Positions 37,086 to 45,488 of a DNA stretch of 64,000 bases are shown in pieces. The position numbers and the translations under genes were made by a program. Position 1 is the stretch's first letter, and every line of letters begins with the position of its first letter. The notes beneath the pieces were generated by a model. It saw only the letters and a program-made list of their open reading frames with translations, searched no databases and had not been told where the DNA came from. Source of the DNA: Arthrobacter sp. Y81 (GTDB taxonomy: Bacteria; Actinomycetota; Actinomycetes; Actinomycetales; Micrococcaceae); assembly GCF_002929335.1 (NCBI RefSeq), contig NZ_PJIL01000002.1, positions 383,514 through 447,513 of the forward strand. The letters are read 5' to 3'.

Positions 37086-37859
37086 TCAGGAGCCGAAGCG
37101 CCGCTGCCTGCCGGCGTAGTCGCGCAATGCCCGCAGGAAGTCCACTTTGCGGAAGGCCGGCCAGAGCGCCTCGCAGAAGTAGAACTCGCTGTAGGCGCTT
37201 TGCCACATCAGGAAGCCGGACAGCCGCTGCTCCCCCGACGTACGGATCACCAGGTCCGGGTCCGGTTGCCCCCGGGTGTACAGGAACCGCGAGATGTCAT
37301 CGACGGTAAGTTCATCCGCGAGCTTGCCGATGTCCTTGCCCCTGGCCACGGCATCGTGGAGGAGTTCCCGGACGGCGTCCACGATTTCACGCCGTCCGCC
37401 GTAACCCACAGCGACGTTGACGTGGATTTTTTCATGTGCCGGGGTCCGGGCCGTGAGCTTGTTGAGCCGGTCGGCAAGGTAGTCGGGAAGCAGTTCCGGT
37501 GCGCCCATGGCATGGACGGAGATGTCCGCATCCTCATCCAGCCGGTCGAGGGTGTTCGCGATGATGCCCATCAACAGGTCCAGCTCCTCGCCGGAGCGGC
37601 TCATGTTGTCGGTGGAGAGCATGTAGAGCGTGACCACTTTGACGCCCAGTTCCTGGCACCAGCCGAGGAACTCGTGGATCTTGTCGGCCCCTGCCTGGTG
37701 TCCCTGGCTGGTGGGCGCATTGAACTGCTTGGCCCAGCGGCGGTTGCCGTCCACCATCACGCCGATGTGTCTGGGGATTCGGTCCTTGTCCAGCGAGCGC
37801 AGGAGCTTGCGTTCGTAGAAGCCATAGAGGATCCCGGGCCACTCCATCCGGAGACTCAC
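37086..37859 (-). CDS. uppS: Cis-prenyl (Z-isoprenyl) diphosphate synthase
   Basis: 257 residues from a GTG at 37859 with AAGGAAG upstream. Adds isopentenyl units in cis to make the lipid carrier (or its short precursor) for cell-wall synthesis. Landmarks: HIGVMVDGNRRWAKQ with catalytic D37, NMSRSGEELDLLM, VAVGYGGRREIVDAV and PDLVIRTSGEQRLSGFLMWQSAYSEFYF. Actinobacteria carry two such enzymes; the Rv1086 type makes Z,E-farnesyl diphosphate and Rv2361c the long chain. The neighbours match the Rv1086 region, so the short-chain enzyme is possible. Divergent from hemolysin III. Confidence 0.93.
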   Translation of the reverse strand: MSLRMEWPGILYGFYERKLLRSLDKDRIPRHIGVMVDGNRRWAKQFNAPTSQGHQAGADKIHEFLGWCQELGVKVVTLYMLSTDNMSRSGEELDLLMGIIANTLDRLDEDADISVHAMGAPELLPDYLADRLNKLTARTPAHEKIHVNVAVGYGGRREIVDAVRELLHDAVARGKDIGKLADELTVDDISRFLYTRGQPDPDLVIRTSGEQRLSGFLMWQSAYSEFYFCEALWPAFRKVDFLRALRDYAGRQRRFGS

Positions 37860-37955
37860 CTGACTTCCTTGATGTACGACGGCAGTGCATTCCTAGGCTA
37901 CCTGCCCGCAACCGGCACACGGTGCACGGAGTGCCACCATTCGGTCACCCCCGGG

Positions 37956-37973
37956 AGTTACTGAAAAGTAACT
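37956..37973. promoter_or_regulatory. Inverted repeat upstream of hemolysin III
   Basis: AGTTAC-TGAAAA-GTAACT (6-6-6, perfect), 28 bp before the ATG of the hemolysin III gene and followed by an overlapping AGTAACTTACT. Placement suggests an operator or promoter element for the divergent pair; no regulator can be named. Confidence 0.35.
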
Positions 37974-38000
37974 TACTGGAACGTAGTTTATTCTTGAGCA

Positions 38001-38732
38001 ATGGAAAGCAATACTCCCCACCCGGGGTCGGGAGCAGGCCGCGGCCGGAAATCAAGCCCGATGGACGATGCGGCAGTCCGCATCGCGGAACTCCTGATGA
38101 TCAAGCCGAAATGGCGTGGCTGGATCCACACCGTGACTGCACCGTTGGCTTTCGCTGCGGGGCTTGTCCTGATCCTGCTGGCCCCCACTGCCGACCTGAA
38201 AATCGCCTCTGCCGTCTACGCCGTGACGGGGGTGCTGCTGTTCGGGATCAGTGCCGTGTACCACCGCGGCAACTGGTCGCCCGGCGTCAAGATCGTCCTC
38301 AAGCGCCTCGACCACACCAACATCATGCTGGTGATCGCAGGCAGCTACACGCCGCTGGCGTGGGCCCTGCTGGAACGTCCCAAGGCTGTGGTACTGCTGT
38401 GGGTCATCTGGTCCGGCGCCATCCTGGGGGTCCTGTTCCGGCTGCTGTGGACGCATGCGCCGCGCTGGCTCTACGTGCCCATCTACATCGCCCTGGGCTG
38501 CGGCGCGCTGTTCTACCTGCCGGACTTTTTCGCGGCCAGCATTGCCGCCGCCGTTCTGATCTGCGTGGGAGGCGCCCTCTACATAGCCGGGGCCGTTTTC
38601 TACGCGCTCAAGAAGCCAAACTTCAGCTACCACCACTTCGGCTTCCACGAGCTCTTCCACGCGTTCACGGTGTTCGCCTTTGCGGCACACTTCATCGCCA
38701 TCGCCATCGCGGTCCTCGGCCGACCCGCCTAA
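38001..38732 (+). CDS. Hemolysin III family (PAQR/TrhA) membrane protein
   Basis: 243 residues with a soluble ~35-residue N-terminus and seven membrane helices. Metal-site motifs of the PAQR fold are visible: FGISAVYHRGNW (S-x3-H type), LKRLDHTNIML with Asp-His, and the C-terminal FGFHELFHAFTVFAFAAHF giving two further His. The family is linked to membrane homeostasis in bacteria. Its 3' end overlaps the convergent thioredoxin-domain gene by a few bases. Counterpart of Rv1085c in the same order. Confidence 0.92.
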   Translation: MESNTPHPGSGAGRGRKSSPMDDAAVRIAELLMIKPKWRGWIHTVTAPLAFAAGLVLILLAPTADLKIASAVYAVTGVLLFGISAVYHRGNWSPGVKIVLKRLDHTNIMLVIAGSYTPLAWALLERPKAVVLLWVIWSGAILGVLFRLLWTHAPRWLYVPIYIALGCGALFYLPDFFAASIAAAVLICVGGALYIAGAVFYALKKPNFSYHHFGFHELFHAFTVFAFAAHFIAIAIAVLGRPA

Positions 38733-40939
38733 GGCAGACCCGCAGCCAGCCGCACCAGCAGTTCGGCCACGGTTCCCACCGGACGGTCACACACCATCCC
38801 GCGGCAGAGGAACACCTGCGGCGAGCCATCGGGCGCCGCTGTCCTGCCCTCCAGCAGCGGTACGGCGGACGGGACAGGACCGGCAGGCGGCCCCCCGGCG
38901 TCGGGCGCCACGGCAACCACCAGCCCAGGGCTGGCGGACAGCAGCACTGCGCGGTGGAGTGCCGCCCGCGCCGGACCGTCAGGTCCGACGACGGCGGCCT
39001 CCACCGGGCCCGCCAGCGCGGCCTGCGCCGTGGCCAGGAGCCATCCCGCCGCCCGGGGCGCACGCGTTGCCAGCGGCGGGAGCAGCGCGAGTATGTTTCC
39101 TGCCATGAGCCGGTGGTCGGCGGAACCGGAGAGTGCCGAGTAACTCAGCAGGGCTCCGGCAAGCGCGGCCGCACCGCTGGGTGTGGCGTTGTCGAAGGGT
39201 TCAAGGCCGGCCCGCCGCCCCTGTGCGTTGAACACCTGGGAGGACTCCCCGGCAGTGTCCACCAGTGTTCCGTCCGCACCAAACCTCAGGCAGGCGGCCT
39301 CCAGGATGGCTTCTGCCAGCTTGTACCAGCGCTCGGCACCCGTGACGCCGTACAGGGTCAGGAGTCCGTCGACGCAGAAGGCATAGTCTTCGAGCAGGCC
39401 GCCGATCCCCCTCGCCTGGCCGGCATGCGACACCCGCACCAGGGTGCCGGGCTCGGCGCCCTTGCCGCCTGCGCCCGGAGCCTGCCAGTGGACCCGCTCA
39501 AGGTAAACGGCAGCCTGCCCGGCCGCAGCCACCAGGTCGGGGCGGTCCAGGACCGCCCCTGCTTCGGCCAGCGCGGCGACGGCCAGCCCGTTCCAGCCAG
39601 CCACCACTTTGTCGTCCCTGGCGGGCTGCGGACGCCCGGAACGCGCGGCCAGGAGGCGCGGCCGGATCCGGTCCCACAGGGCGCTCCCGGCATCGTCGAG
39701 CCGGCGCCCCGGATGCAGCGGAGAAGCCGACGCCGTCACGGTACCCTCGGCCCGGACATTCATCAGCCGCGCCGCAGCGGCGCCGTCGTCAGGTCCCAGG
39801 ACGTCCTGCAGTTCCGCCGGAGTCCAGAGGTAGCTGGCCCCCTCGTGGTGCTTGCCGTCCACCACGGTGTCGGCGTCCAGTGATGAGGCGAACGCCTCCG
39901 CTTGCCCTGCACCGGCGACGCCAAGTGCCTCGATCATCCAGTCCGCAGTGCGGGCGGCAACCTCCGCCGCCTCGTTGGCGGGGAACACGGAATCGCCTCC
40001 GAGCCGGACCCAGTGGACATAGGCACGCAGCAGCTGGGCATTGTCGTAAAGCATTTTTTCAAAGTGCGGCACGGACCAGTCCCGGGTCACGGAGTACCGG
40101 GCAAAGCCGCCGTCCAGCTGGTCGAAAAGCGCCGAACGGGCCATCGCGGCGAGCGTCCGGCCCGCCATGTCCCTGGCCGCATCCGAGGTTTCAGACGCCA
40201 CGGCAGCGTGCCGGACCAGGAATTCCAGCACGGGCGATGGCGGGAACTTCGGCGCGGTGCCGAATCCGCCGTCGTCCGGGTCCTCGGAACGGGCCAGGAC
40301 GCGGACCGCTTCGGAGAGCAGTTCCGCATCCACAGGATCCGGCGAACCGGTCAACTGGACGGCTGCCGCAAGCTGGGATTCGGCCATCCCCCGTGCCAGC
40401 GACTCGGCGTTTTGCTCGACGCCCTCACGCCGTTCCAGCCAGGCATCGCGGACCGCCTCAAGCACCTGGCGGAACGAGGGCCGGCCGGGCATGGGCCGGG
40501 GCGGGAAGTAGGTTCCGGCATGGAAGGCGCGTCCGTCCGGTGTGAGGAAAACGGACATCGGCCAGCCGCCTTCGCCGCTGATGGCCTGGGTCGCGGCCAT
40601 GTACACGGCGTCCACGTCCGGACGCTCTTCCCTGTCCACCTTGATGGCCACGAAGTTGGCGTTGAGGAAGTCCGCTGTTTCCTGGTCCTCGAATGATTCG
40701 TGCGCCATCACGTGGCACCAGTGGCACGCCGCATAGCCGATGGACAGGAAGACGGGGACGTCGCGCTCCGCTGCGAAGCCGAACGCCTCATCGCCGAAGG
40801 GCCGCCAGTGGACCGGGTTGGCGGCGTGCTGCCTCAGGTACGCGGAAGGTTCCCCGCCCAGGGCATTGGCTGCGCCGGGCCGGGCTGCGGCGGCTCCCCC
40901 CTGGCCAGCTCCGCCGCTAGCTGCGTCCGCGGCCTTCAT
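38729..40939 (-). CDS. Thioredoxin-domain protein (DUF255, YyaL/SSP411 family)
   Basis: 736 residues from the ATG at 40939 (MKAADAASGG); a GTG at 40969 is an alternative, both overlapping the upstream gene. The N-terminal DUF255 domain has SAYLRQHAANPVHWRPFG and YAACHWCHVMAHESFED with a CxxC (C72, C75 from this start). Further: VDREERPDVDAVYM, GEGGWPMSVFLTPDGRAFHAGTYFPP. The rest is an alpha/alpha-toroid (ARYSVTRDWSVPHFEKMLYDNAQLL, SLDADT, LLEDYAFCVDGLL) like glycosidase-related or epimerase folds. Function uncertain; counterpart of Rv1084, next to mca in both. Confidence 0.93.
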   Translation of the reverse strand: MKAADAASGGAGQGGAAAARPGAANALGGEPSAYLRQHAANPVHWRPFGDEAFGFAAERDVPVFLSIGYAACHWCHVMAHESFEDQETADFLNANFVAIKVDREERPDVDAVYMAATQAISGEGGWPMSVFLTPDGRAFHAGTYFPPRPMPGRPSFRQVLEAVRDAWLERREGVEQNAESLARGMAESQLAAAVQLTGSPDPVDAELLSEAVRVLARSEDPDDGGFGTAPKFPPSPVLEFLVRHAAVASETSDAARDMAGRTLAAMARSALFDQLDGGFARYSVTRDWSVPHFEKMLYDNAQLLRAYVHWVRLGGDSVFPANEAAEVAARTADWMIEALGVAGAGQAEAFASSLDADTVVDGKHHEGASYLWTPAELQDVLGPDDGAAAARLMNVRAEGTVTASASPLHPGRRLDDAGSALWDRIRPRLLAARSGRPQPARDDKVVAGWNGLAVAALAEAGAVLDRPDLVAAAGQAAVYLERVHWQAPGAGGKGAEPGTLVRVSHAGQARGIGGLLEDYAFCVDGLLTLYGVTGAERWYKLAEAILEAACLRFGADGTLVDTAGESSQVFNAQGRRAGLEPFDNATPSGAAALAGALLSYSALSGSADHRLMAGNILALLPPLATRAPRAAGWLLATAQAALAGPVEAAVVGPDGPARAALHRAVLLSASPGLVVAVAPDAGGPPAGPVPSAVPLLEGRTAAPDGSPQVFLCRGMVCDRPVGTVAELLVRLAAGLP

Positions 40940-41297
40940 CACCGTTTGATTCCGTCCGGACTCCGGCACCGCCCTGGGTGCCGGAGGACTGGGTGTCGGA
41001 AGTCTGCGTGCCGGAAGTCTGCGTGCCGGAATCGCCGGTTCCCGGCGCCTCCAGCGTGTCCTGATCTCCGGCAGTCAATGCAGCCATACGTTCTTCCTCG
41101 ACCTGTGCGCGGTAGCGGACGCGGCGGATACGCCGCACCATGTCCACGATCAGCAGCGTGGTGGCCAGGACAAAGAAGGCCGTCATGATGAAGCCCCACA
41201 TGCCCGGAGTCACCTGGTCTTCTGAGAGGCCCGGGCGCAGGGACGGCGTGGGGCTGGGTGCCGGGGCCGTCGCGAGGGCGATGAGCAAGTGATGCAC
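40917..41297 (-). CDS. Small membrane protein with tandem-repeat C-terminus
   Basis: 126 residues. One membrane helix (~35-55, MWGFIMTAFFVLATTLLIVDMV) preceded by an Ala/Pro extracytoplasmic N-terminus, followed by basic residues (RRIRRVRYRAQ) and an acidic tail with a 5-residue repeat: GTQTS, GTQTS, DTQSS, GTQGG. The repeat comes from a 15-bp DNA tandem repeat. It overlaps the thioredoxin-domain gene and lies between that gene and mca, like Rv1083. Function unknown. Confidence 0.75.
   Translation of the reverse strand: MHHLLIALATAPAPSPTPSLRPGLSEDQVTPGMWGFIMTAFFVLATTLLIVDMVRRIRRVRYRAQVEEERMAALTAGDQDTLEAPGTGDSGTQTSGTQTSDTQSSGTQGGAGVRTESNGDEGRGRS
40978..41037. repeat. 15-bp tandem repeat in the small membrane protein gene
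   Basis: Four 15-bp units starting GTGCCGGA or GTGTCGGA at 40978, 40993, 41008 and 41023, the middle two differing by one base. The period is a multiple of three, so unit number can change without breaking the frame. Confidence 0.8.
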
Positions 41298-41363
41298 GGT
41301 TAAACCTTCTGTGGAACGTATTGATGGCCCTGACTTCTACGGATCATAGAAATGGGCTTGGCT

Positions 41364-42269
41364 CTATCTTAGCCCTGCGAAGAGATCCTTTTCCGGCAGT
41401 TCCACGGGCACCCGGGACTGGATCAGGGTGTAGTCCTCCCAGGGCCAGGCGCGGCGCTGCATGTCCGGGGACACGGCGAAAAAGAATCCCAGGGGGTCCA
41501 CCTGGGTCCGGTGGGCGCGGAGCGCATCATCCCGGGCTTCAAAATAGTCCCCGCAGTCAATCTGCGTGGTGGTGGGATGCGTCGGGGCCGGCAGCGTGTG
41601 GCCTTCCGCATCAGCCTCGAGCCAGGCTGCGAGCCGTTCGGCGTAGGGCGACTGCAGTCCCGCCTCTTCCAGTGCAAAGTGGAGTGCACGGAAGCGGTCA
41701 GGGCTGAAGGCGCGGTCATAGTAAAGCTTGCTCGGCGCCCAGGGCTCGCCAATACCCTCGTAGCGTTCCGGATCGCCGGCGGCTTCGAAGGCCTCGACCG
41801 CCACACGGTGGGCCATGATGTGGTCCGGGTGCGGATAGCCGCCGTTTTCGTCGTAGCTCACGATCACCTGCGGCTTGAAATCGCGCACCAGCCTGACCAG
41901 CGGAGCAGCCGCCCGTTCCAGCGGCTGGAGGGCGAACGAGCCTGGCGGCAGCGGCGGAAGCGGGTCACCTTCGGGCAGGCCGGAGTCCACAAACCCGAGC
42001 CAGCGCTGGCGGATTCCCAGCACCCTGGCGGCGTTATCCATTTCCAGGCGCCGGGCGCCGGCCATGTCGCGCCTGGGGTGCGCCTCGTTCTCCACGGCAG
42101 GGTTCTGGATGTCGCCCCGCGATCCGTCCGTGCAGGTGGCCACCATGACGTCGATTCCTGCCGCGGCGTACATTGCCATGGTGGCTGCGCCCTTGCTCGA
42201 TTCGTCGTCAGGGTGAGCGTGAACGGCCAGCAGGCGGAGCGGCTTTGACTGGCTTGCGGACGCTGTCAT
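41364..42269 (-). CDS. mca: Mycothiol S-conjugate amidase
   Basis: 301 residues from the ATG at 42269 (MTASASQSKPLRLLAVHAHPDDES); the frame extends to a TTG. Zinc amidase of the GlcNAc de-acetylase fold that cleaves mycothiol conjugates so that toxicants leave the cell as mercapturates. Zinc ligands: AHPDDE (His, Asp) and YPHPDH (His). Also YYDRAFSPDRFRALHFALEEAGL, found in Mca rather than MshB. This implies a mycothiol-making actinobacterium. Divergent from DUF4307 as in M. tuberculosis Rv1082/Rv1081c. Confidence 0.95.
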   Translation of the reverse strand: MTASASQSKPLRLLAVHAHPDDESSKGAATMAMYAAAGIDVMVATCTDGSRGDIQNPAVENEAHPRRDMAGARRLEMDNAARVLGIRQRWLGFVDSGLPEGDPLPPLPPGSFALQPLERAAAPLVRLVRDFKPQVIVSYDENGGYPHPDHIMAHRVAVEAFEAAGDPERYEGIGEPWAPSKLYYDRAFSPDRFRALHFALEEAGLQSPYAERLAAWLEADAEGHTLPAPTHPTTTQIDCGDYFEARDDALRAHRTQVDPLGFFFAVSPDMQRRAWPWEDYTLIQSRVPVELPEKDLFAGLR

Positions 42270-42359
42270 CTGAAACGGCTCACTTTCTTCGGATTTCAAG
42301 GTTGCTGGTCAACGGGTGAGGGGACGGAATTTTCCCCTTCGGATCCACACTAAACTGGA

Positions 42360-42821
42360 ATGGTGACTTCCGAGGATCAGCCGGCCACTTCCGCGCCGGC
42401 AAGTACCACCCTAGCCAATCGTTACGGGGGCCAAAAGCGTGCCCTCTCCCGGAAGGCCAAGCGAAACATCGGAATAGCTGCACTGGCTGCCGGGATAGGT
42501 TTCATGGCATGGATCTCCACCTCCCTGAACACCGAAACCGTGACGTTCAAGGACATCGGCTACAGCACCACGGACGCCACCCAGGCGGAGATCGATTTCC
42601 AGGTCACCAAGGATCCCGCCACCGGCGTCAAATGCGCTGTCAAGGCACTGGACTCCAAATTCGCCGTGGTCGGCTGGAAAGTAGTGGATATCGGGCCGAA
42701 CCCGGCTGACGCCACCGCCGACGGCGGACGCACCACGGTCCACCGCGCGGTGGTGCGGACGGAGTCCCTCTCAGTTTCCGGCGTGGTGGACAGCTGCTGG
42801 ATTCCGGACGCGGACAAGTAG
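42360..42821 (+). CDS. DUF4307 family membrane protein
   Basis: 153 residues, ATG at 42360. Basic N-terminus (NRYGGQKRALSRKAKRNIG), one membrane helix (IAALAAGIGFMAWIST), then an extracytoplasmic beta-rich domain with the family signature TEIDFQVTKDP-like segment and KCAVKALDSKFAVVGWKVVDIG. Role unknown. Sits between mca and greA, the same as Rv1081c. Start upstream of GTG at 42363 is equally possible. Confidence 0.88.
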   Translation: MVTSEDQPATSAPASTTLANRYGGQKRALSRKAKRNIGIAALAAGIGFMAWISTSLNTETVTFKDIGYSTTDATQAEIDFQVTKDPATGVKCAVKALDSKFAVVGWKVVDIGPNPADATADGGRTTVHRAVVRTESLSVSGVVDSCWIPDADK

Positions 42822-42923
42822 CCGGCCGCAGTTCCCGTCCCGCTTCCGGAGTCCGGCTGTGACCCACACCGCAGGCCTTCTTTGGTTTGTCCACTGCATT
42901 GACTACAATGGACCAATACCTTT

Positions 42924-42973
42924 ACCCCGCTGAGCTGGTTACTGAGTCCCACAAGTGGCCACCGTGGCGGGGT
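42924..42973 (+). promoter_or_regulatory. Possible greA leader hairpin
   Basis: ACCCCGC (42924-42930) pairs with GCGGGGT (42967-42973), with small internal stems (CCAC-AA-GTGG at 42949-42958), and TCTTT follows. This could be an attenuator or leader structure ~50 bp before the greA start. Only seven closing pairs, so uncertain. Confidence 0.3.
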
Positions 42974-43025
42974 CTTTGCTTGTTTGACCTCAAACTTGTG
43001 TTTGACCACGAAAAAGGAGAAGTCC

Positions 43026-43520
43026 GTGTCTACCACCAACAGCGCAACTGCAGCTTGGCTTACCCAGGAAGCTTTTGACCGCCTGAAGGCAGAGCTGGAC
43101 CACCTCTCCGGCGCCGGCCGGGCGGAAATCGTCCAGAAAATCGAAGCTGCACGCCAGGAAGGCGACCTCAAGGAAAACGGCGGATACCACGCCGCCAAGG
43201 AGGAGCAGGGCAAGATCGAGGCCCGCATCCGCCAGCTCACCGCCCTTCTCCGCGACGCGCACGTGGGCGAGTCCCCGGCCGACGACGGAATTGTCGAGCC
43301 CGGAATGATCGTCGTGGCAAAGATCGCCGGCGACGAGGAGACGTTCCTTCTTGGCTCCCGCGAGATCGCGGGCGACTCGGACCTTGATGTCTTCAGCGAA
43401 AAGTCCCCCCTGGGTTCCGCCATCGTTGGCCACAAAGAGGGCGACAAGCTCAGCTACACCGCACCGAACGGCAAGGACATCACGGTGGAGATCATGTCCG
43501 CCAAGCCGTACGCAGGCTAG
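43026..43520 (+). CDS. greA: Transcription elongation factor GreA
   Basis: 164 residues from a GTG with AAGGAG 6-7 nt upstream. Rescues backtracked RNA polymerase by stimulating transcript cleavage. The N-terminal coiled coil is TQEAFDRLKAELDHL...IEAARQEGDLKENGGYHAAKEEQGKIEARIRQL, with the acidic tip DLKEN that reaches the active site. The C-terminal FKBP-like domain ends with SPLGSAIVGHKEGDKLSYTAPNG. Standard length. A frame extension upstream to 42984 is not supported. Confidence 0.95.
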   Translation: MSTTNSATAAWLTQEAFDRLKAELDHLSGAGRAEIVQKIEAARQEGDLKENGGYHAAKEEQGKIEARIRQLTALLRDAHVGESPADDGIVEPGMIVVAKIAGDEETFLLGSREIAGDSDLDVFSEKSPLGSAIVGHKEGDKLSYTAPNGKDITVEIMSAKPYAG

Positions 43521-43554
43521 GGGCTTCAGCTCCGGAACCGCGGCAACAGCCTTA

Positions 43555-43607
43555 TAACGAACGACGCCGGCCCTCCCCCTCGCGGGGACGGCCGGCGTCG
43601 TTCGTTA
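43555..43607. terminator. Bidirectional terminator between greA and rhomboid gene
   Basis: Perfect 18-bp stem (TAACGAACGACGCCGGCC at 43555-43572 with 43590-43607), with a small inner GC-rich stem. It starts 34 bp after greA and ends five bases before the rhomboid stop. Confidence 0.8.
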
Positions 43608-43611
43608 AGGC

Positions 43612-44241
43612 TTATCTTTCCGTCGCCTGGCGTTCCTGCGGAACGCGCCGGGGCTTCAGCAGCATGGCCGCGGCGACGCCGCCGAGGGCACCGCCCAGGT
43701 GGGCCTGCCACGAGACAAAGCCTGCCACGCCGGGGAGGACGCCGAAAAGGATTCCGCCGTAGGTAAGGAACAGGACCACCGACAGCGCTATCTGCCACCA
43801 GTTGCGGTTGAAGAACCCGCGCACCAGCAGGAACGCGAAAAGGCCGAAGACCAGGCCCGAGGCGCCCACTGTGATCCCCCAGCCGCCGATCAGCCAGACC
43901 AACAATCCCGAGCCGAACCAGCTGAAGGCCACCGCCGTGACGAAGACCCTGAGCCCGGATAGAAAAACGAGGAAGCCGAAAATGATCAGCGGCAGTGCGT
44001 TGGAGACCACATGGCCGAGGTTGGCGTGGAACAGCGGGAACGTGAGGATGTCCAGCAGGCCGTCGGCGCTTCGCGGCCGGAGGCCGAACGTCCTGTTCAG
44101 GGAATGGAACGTGGCAGCGTTAACCAGTTCGATCGCGAACAGCAGCACGACGAAGAGCCCCAGCACCAGCAGCCCGCCCTGTGCGCGTGCGGCAGGCGTA
44201 TGCCTCGTTTGCGCTCGTCCCCCCGAGGCGTCAAGCACCAT
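43612..44241 (-). CDS. Rhomboid family intramembrane serine protease
   Basis: 209 residues, ~6 helices. Catalytic dyad: S128 in VGASGLVFG and H181 in WQAHLGGALGG. The HANLGHVVSNALPL segment of helix 2 with conserved His and Asn is present. Substrate unknown. It lies 5 bp after ilvA in the same direction, so it is probably the last gene of an AI-2E permease, ilvA, rhomboid operon. Confidence 0.93.
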   Translation of the reverse strand: MVLDASGGRAQTRHTPAARAQGGLLVLGLFVVLLFAIELVNAATFHSLNRTFGLRPRSADGLLDILTFPLFHANLGHVVSNALPLIIFGFLVFLSGLRVFVTAVAFSWFGSGLLVWLIGGWGITVGASGLVFGLFAFLLVRGFFNRNWWQIALSVVLFLTYGGILFGVLPGVAGFVSWQAHLGGALGGVAAAMLLKPRRVPQERQATER

Positions 44242-44246
44242 GGCCC

Positions 44247-45485
44247 CTAGTGGACCACGATCGGCTGGAAACCCTCGGCACGGAGTGCGCCCAGGACCTG
44301 CTCACAGTGCTCGTGGCCCTTGGTTTCCAGGTTGACGGTGATGGACACATCTCCCATGCTGATGGAACCGCCCACGCGGGTGTGGTCCAGGCCTGTGACG
44401 TTGGCATCGTTCTCGGCGATGATCCGGGCGATGGTGGCCAGTGAACCGGGCCGGTCATCCAGCATCATGCGCACCGTCATGAACCGGCCTGCAGCGGAAA
44501 GGCCCCGCTGGATCACTTTGAGCATGAGCATGGGGTCGATGTTGCCGCCGGAGAGGATCACCGCCGTGGTGCCGGGATTCTCGATCTTGCCGTCCATCAG
44601 GGCAGCCACGCCCACGGCACCGGCCGGTTCCACCACCATCTTGGCGCGTTCGAGCAGGAAAATCAGCGCGCGGGCGAGGGAATCCTCGCTGACGGTCACG
44701 ACGTCGTCCACGAGTTCCCGGATGATGCTGAACGGCAGCTGCCCGGGACGGCCCACGGCAATGCCGTCAGCCATGGTGGAGACCTTCTTCAACGGCACCA
44801 GGGCGTCCGCGGCGAGGGACGGCGGGTAGGCCGCAGCATTTTCGGCCTGGACACCGATAATCCGGATGTCCCGGCCCAGCTCCCGGGCCCGCGCCTTCAC
44901 TGCAACCGCCACGCCGGCCAGCAGCCCGCCGCCGCCGACGCCCATCAGGATGGTGTCAACGTTGGGGATCTGCTCCAGGATTTCCAGCCCCACCGTGCCC
45001 TGGCCGGCAACGACGTCCACATTGTCGAACGGGTGGACAAAAACTGCGCCGGTTTCATCGGCATAGCGCTGGGCTTCGGCGAGTGCTTCGTCCACGTTAT
45101 GCCCGTGCAGGACGACTTCGGCGCCGTGGCTGCGGGTGGCCGCCAGCTTGGGCAGGGCCACACCAAGCGGCATGTAGATCCGGGCCTTGATGCCCAGGCT
45201 CTTCGCTGCCACGGCGACGCCCTGCGCATGGTTTCCGGCCGAGGCCGCCACCACGCCGCGCTTTTTCTCGTCGGCAGCAAGTTTGGCCATGCGGACGTAG
45301 GCGCCGCGGACCTTGAACGAGCCGGCCCGTTGGAGGTTTTCGCACTTGAAGAAGACGTCGCCGCCCACCATGCTGCCCAACGCCCGGGACGATTCCACCG
45401 GGGTCCGGGTAATAATCCCCTCAAGCAGCTTTTGCGCCTCCAGGACATTGTCCAGCGTGACGGGCAGGCTATTGAGGGTTTTCAC
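44247..45485 (-). CDS. ilvA: Threonine ammonia-lyase (threonine deaminase)
   Basis: 412 residues. PLP enzyme converting threonine to 2-oxobutanoate, either for isoleucine or catabolism. PLP-Lys K58 in RAGSFKVRGAYVRMAKL, phosphate-binding GVGGGGLLAGVAVAVK, SAGNHAQGVA. The C-terminal ~75 residues form one ACT-like domain (TVRMMLDDRPGSLATIARIIAENDANV). One ACT domain and this length fit the shorter TdcB/IlvA-type of actinobacteria. It lies between the permease and rhomboid genes, 3 bp and 5 bp apart. Confidence 0.94.
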   Translation of the reverse strand: MKTLNSLPVTLDNVLEAQKLLEGIITRTPVESSRALGSMVGGDVFFKCENLQRAGSFKVRGAYVRMAKLAADEKKRGVVAASAGNHAQGVAVAAKSLGIKARIYMPLGVALPKLAATRSHGAEVVLHGHNVDEALAEAQRYADETGAVFVHPFDNVDVVAGQGTVGLEILEQIPNVDTILMGVGGGGLLAGVAVAVKARARELGRDIRIIGVQAENAAAYPPSLAADALVPLKKVSTMADGIAVGRPGQLPFSIIRELVDDVVTVSEDSLARALIFLLERAKMVVEPAGAVGVAALMDGKIENPGTTAVILSGGNIDPMLMLKVIQRGLSAAGRFMTVRMMLDDRPGSLATIARIIAENDANVTGLDHTRVGGSISMGDVSITVNLETKGHEHCEQVLGALRAEGFQPIVVH

Positions 45486-45488
45486 GAA

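Noticed and set aside
36970..37206. 78-codon extension of the small ORF into the prenyl synthase gene
   Set aside because: Most of it is a shadow of uppS; only the part from the ATG at 37056 with its own ribosome-binding site was kept.
37922..39883. 653-codon plus-strand ORF across hemolysin III and the DUF255 gene
   Set aside because: It runs in another frame over the real hemolysin III gene and antisense to DUF255; rich in Arg, Pro and Gly, no motif.
40978..41037. CRISPR-like array
   Set aside because: Four direct 15-bp units without spacers, inside a coding sequence; it is a coding tandem repeat.
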